5,517 bases of DNA from NCBI GenBank assembly GCA_026416215.1, contig JAOAFP010000097.1, positions 1 to 5,517 on the forward strand, in the 5' to 3' direction. Below are positions 4,515 through 5,517 of this stretch, piece by piece. Below the pieces are notes generated by a model. That model saw only the letters and a list, made by a program, of their open reading frames with translations, had not been told where the DNA came from and made no database searches. Positions within the stretch are counted from its first letter, which is position 1. Every line of letters starts with the position of its first letter. Made by a program: the position numbers and the translations under genes. This DNA comes from Negativicutes bacterium. Lineage in GTDB: Bacteria; Bacillota; Negativicutes; SKW292.

Positions 4515-5208
4515 AACGATAATCCTGCGGTCTGGCCGTGCACAGTGCCAGACCGCTTATTTTTTTCACCCCCGCCCGCTGAAGGACCTCGACGCACTCG
4601 CTGACGGTCGCCCCCGAAGTCACCACGTCATCCACCAGCAGCACGTGCTGGCCGGCCAGCGCCGGCCGGTCTGTCACCCGGAAGCACCCCCGGACGTTAC
4701 GCCGCCGTTCGGCGTGGCCGGACAGCTTGTACTGAGGCAGGGTGTCGGCCGAGCGGTCGATGGCCGGTCGCCACTCGGTCCGGTTGGCCGCCAACCAGCG
4801 GCGAAAGATCAGCTCAACCTGGTTGTACCCGCGTTGCCTAAGCCGTTCGGCAGCCAGCGGCACCGGCACGGCCACAGCCGGCCGGTCGAACCAGCCGGCC
4901 GCCGGCCAGAGATCATTGATCGCCGGGGCCATCTGCGCCAGGGCCGCCGCCAGCCACAGCAACGCCCCCCTATCGCCGTGGAATTTGCCCCGGTGCAGAA
5001 GTTCTTTCACCGGCCCGCGATAAGCGAACAGCATCACCAGCGGCACTGCACCGGTAGTAATATGGGTTCTGGCGGCCAGCCACAGATCGCGCGGCAGGCA
5101 CTCCTCGCACCAGTGGCGCTCCACTCCGCCGTCCCGTCCACAACCCGGGCAGCGGTGAGGAAACAGCATCGCCACCAGCGACTTCCACCAGCTGCCCCAA
5201 CCGGTCAT
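4513..5208 (-). CDS. comF: ComF family protein (phosphoribosyltransferase-like)
   Basis: ComF/ComFC proteins are phosphoribosyltransferase-fold proteins needed for DNA uptake in competent bacteria, and are widely kept in species not known to be competent. The 231-residue product has an N-terminal zinc finger (Cys20, Cys23, Cys34, Cys37 in FPHRCPGCG and WCEEC), FAYRGPVKELLHRGKFHGD (61-79), RQRGYNQ (124-130), the segment LPQYKLSGHAERRRNVRG (157-174) and the PRPP-binding loop VLLVDDVVTSGAT (189-201). All family blocks are present, so it looks intact. I chose the ATG at 5208 because it leaves the usual short N-terminus before LFPHRC. A GTG at 5211, or an open frame back to a GTG at 5280, also exists but the latter overlaps the upstream gene. 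No comFA helicase gene is seen beside it. It lies 8 bases after the NadB-like frame and may be cotranscribed with it. Confidence 0.93.
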   Translation of the reverse strand: MTGWGSWWKSLVAMLFPHRCPGCGRDGGVERHWCEECLPRDLWLAARTHITTGAVPLVMLFAYRGPVKELLHRGKFHGDRGALLWLAAALAQMAPAINDLWPAAGWFDRPAVAVPVPLAAERLRQRGYNQVELIFRRWLAANRTEWRPAIDRSADTLPQYKLSGHAERRRNVRGCFRVTDRPALAGQHVLLVDDVVTSGATVSECVEVLQRAGVKKISGLALCTARPQDYR

Positions 5209-5216
5209 CACCCCGT

Positions 5217-5516
5217 TCAGTCCCCGATGTAATGGCAGCCGCAGGAAGCCGGATTGGCCAGGGCCGCCCGGACAATACACTCAGCAGCTATTACCGCGTT
5301 ACGCAGCTCGATGATGTTGCGGTTGATCACCGCCGTACTGTAAAACTGCTCGATGCGGTGACGGAGATAATTTATGTCCGACAGCGCCCTGCGCAGCCGC
5401 TTGGCCGAGCGCGACGACCTCGAACTACCCCCGGGTTGAGCAAGGACGGCGCGCCGTCGCGGTGCGGTCTGCTCGACCCGCACCGCGCTCCAGGCCGCGA
5501 GCCTACTTGCGCAGAT
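5217..5516 (-). CDS. nadB: C-terminal part of an L-aspartate oxidase-like protein (NadB), partial or broken
   Basis: The frame is open from the window edge to a TGA at 5219-5217. The last 64 codons (5411-5217) resemble the end of NadB, the FAD enzyme that oxidises L-aspartate to iminoaspartate for NAD synthesis. Aligned blocks are RSAKRLRRAL, then YLRHRIEQFY and INRNIIELRNAVIAAECIVR, and finally NPASCGCHYIGD. Homologues typically read KRLERA, ELRNLxxVAELIVR and ESRGxHYxxDYP. The arginine of SRG is Cys here and the tail stops at HYIGD, without DYP. Upstream of 5411 the expected MWxxVGIVR block is missing and the sequence is arginine-rich and unlike NadB. A chimeric contig end, a frameshift or a decayed gene would each explain this. 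The assignment comes from recalled family patterns, so it is moderate; a related fumarate reductase-type flavoprotein is possible. Confidence 0.55.
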   Translation of the reverse strand: MCASRLAAWSAVRVEQTAPRRRAVLAQPGGSSRSSRSAKRLRRALSDINYLRHRIEQFYSTAVINRNIIELRNAVIAAECIVRAALANPASCGCHYIGD

Positions 5517-5517
5517 G
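5412..5517. other. High-G+C contig end without recognisable coding; possible chimera
   Basis: By hand count, 70 of the 97 bases from 5421 to 5517 are G or C. I recognise no protein in the minus-strand frames I read or in the short plus-strand frame over 5380-5439, although the NadB-like gene should continue here. A perfect 14-base palindrome, GACGGCGCGCCGTC, lies at 5445-5458. The adapter left on the opposite edge shows that contig ends here are not clean, so this stretch may be joined from another molecule or carry sequence errors. Confidence 0.45.

Noticed and set aside
4288..5232. Open frame of 314 codons on the plus strand, antisense to comF and overlapping the HD-GYP gene.
   Set aside because: Pro/Arg/His-rich, no motif, and covers both the HD-GYP end and the whole of comF in wrong frames.
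5513..5517. Terminal AGATG equals the first five bases of the adapter at the window start.
   Set aside because: Five bases are too few to infer adapter or circular overlap, and the orientation is wrong for read-through at the right end.

Overview
The window reads as a chromosomal fragment of a motile Bacillota-type (Firmicutes, probably Clostridia-like) bacterium with moderately high G+C. The evidence is a CheY with the Firmicutes-style N-terminus VDDAAFMR, a FliY-type motor-switch phosphatase (FliM-like N-terminus, CheC-like middle, FliN-like end), a FlbD/SwrD protein, a YvyF-like zinc-ribbon flagellar protein and a ComF protein. I cannot place it below phylum or class level with confidence. 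The first 19 bases are not genomic: they are the Tn5 mosaic end used in Nextera libraries, so the left edge is an untrimmed adapter junction.

Region 1 (20-3586, minus strand) is a flagellar/chemotaxis operon. In transcription order it holds a YvyF-like protein, flbD/swrD, fliL, fliM, fliY and the start of cheY. Gaps are short and fliM/fliY overlap by 11 bases. FliM and FliY are switch-complex (C-ring) proteins and bind phospho-CheY through similar N-terminal peptides. FliY probably also dephosphorylates CheY-P, although only one of its two CheC-type active centres looks intact. FliL is the stator-associated membrane protein and FlbD/SwrD is linked to flagellar power. motA and motB, often found between flbD and fliL in this kind of operon, are absent here. 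cheY is cut by the adapter immediately before its phosphoacceptor Asp54.

Region 2 (3587-3851) is a 265-base divergent intergenic region, partly AT-rich. It holds a strong extended -10 for the rightward gene, a weak candidate promoter for the flagellar operon, a perfect 13-base dyad and a G8 run just before the rightward start codon.

Region 3 (3852-4512, plus strand) encodes a stand-alone HD-GYP domain protein, a likely c-di-GMP phosphodiesterase with several non-canonical positions, followed by a small hairpin plus T-run terminator. Its position divergent from a flagellar operon suggests a link between c-di-GMP turnover and motility.

Region 4 (4513-5517, minus strand) holds a comF family gene and, upstream of it, an open frame whose last 64 codons look like the C-terminus of L-aspartate oxidase (NadB). 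The homology stops near 5411. The final ~100 bases are about 70% G+C and make no sense as NadB in any frame, so the right edge may be chimeric, error-rich or pseudogenised.

I found no RNA genes, CRISPR arrays, insertion sequences or clear new system. The points most worth checking are the operon arrangement, the FliY and HD-GYP active-site changes, the fliL-fliM junction and the two suspicious contig edges.
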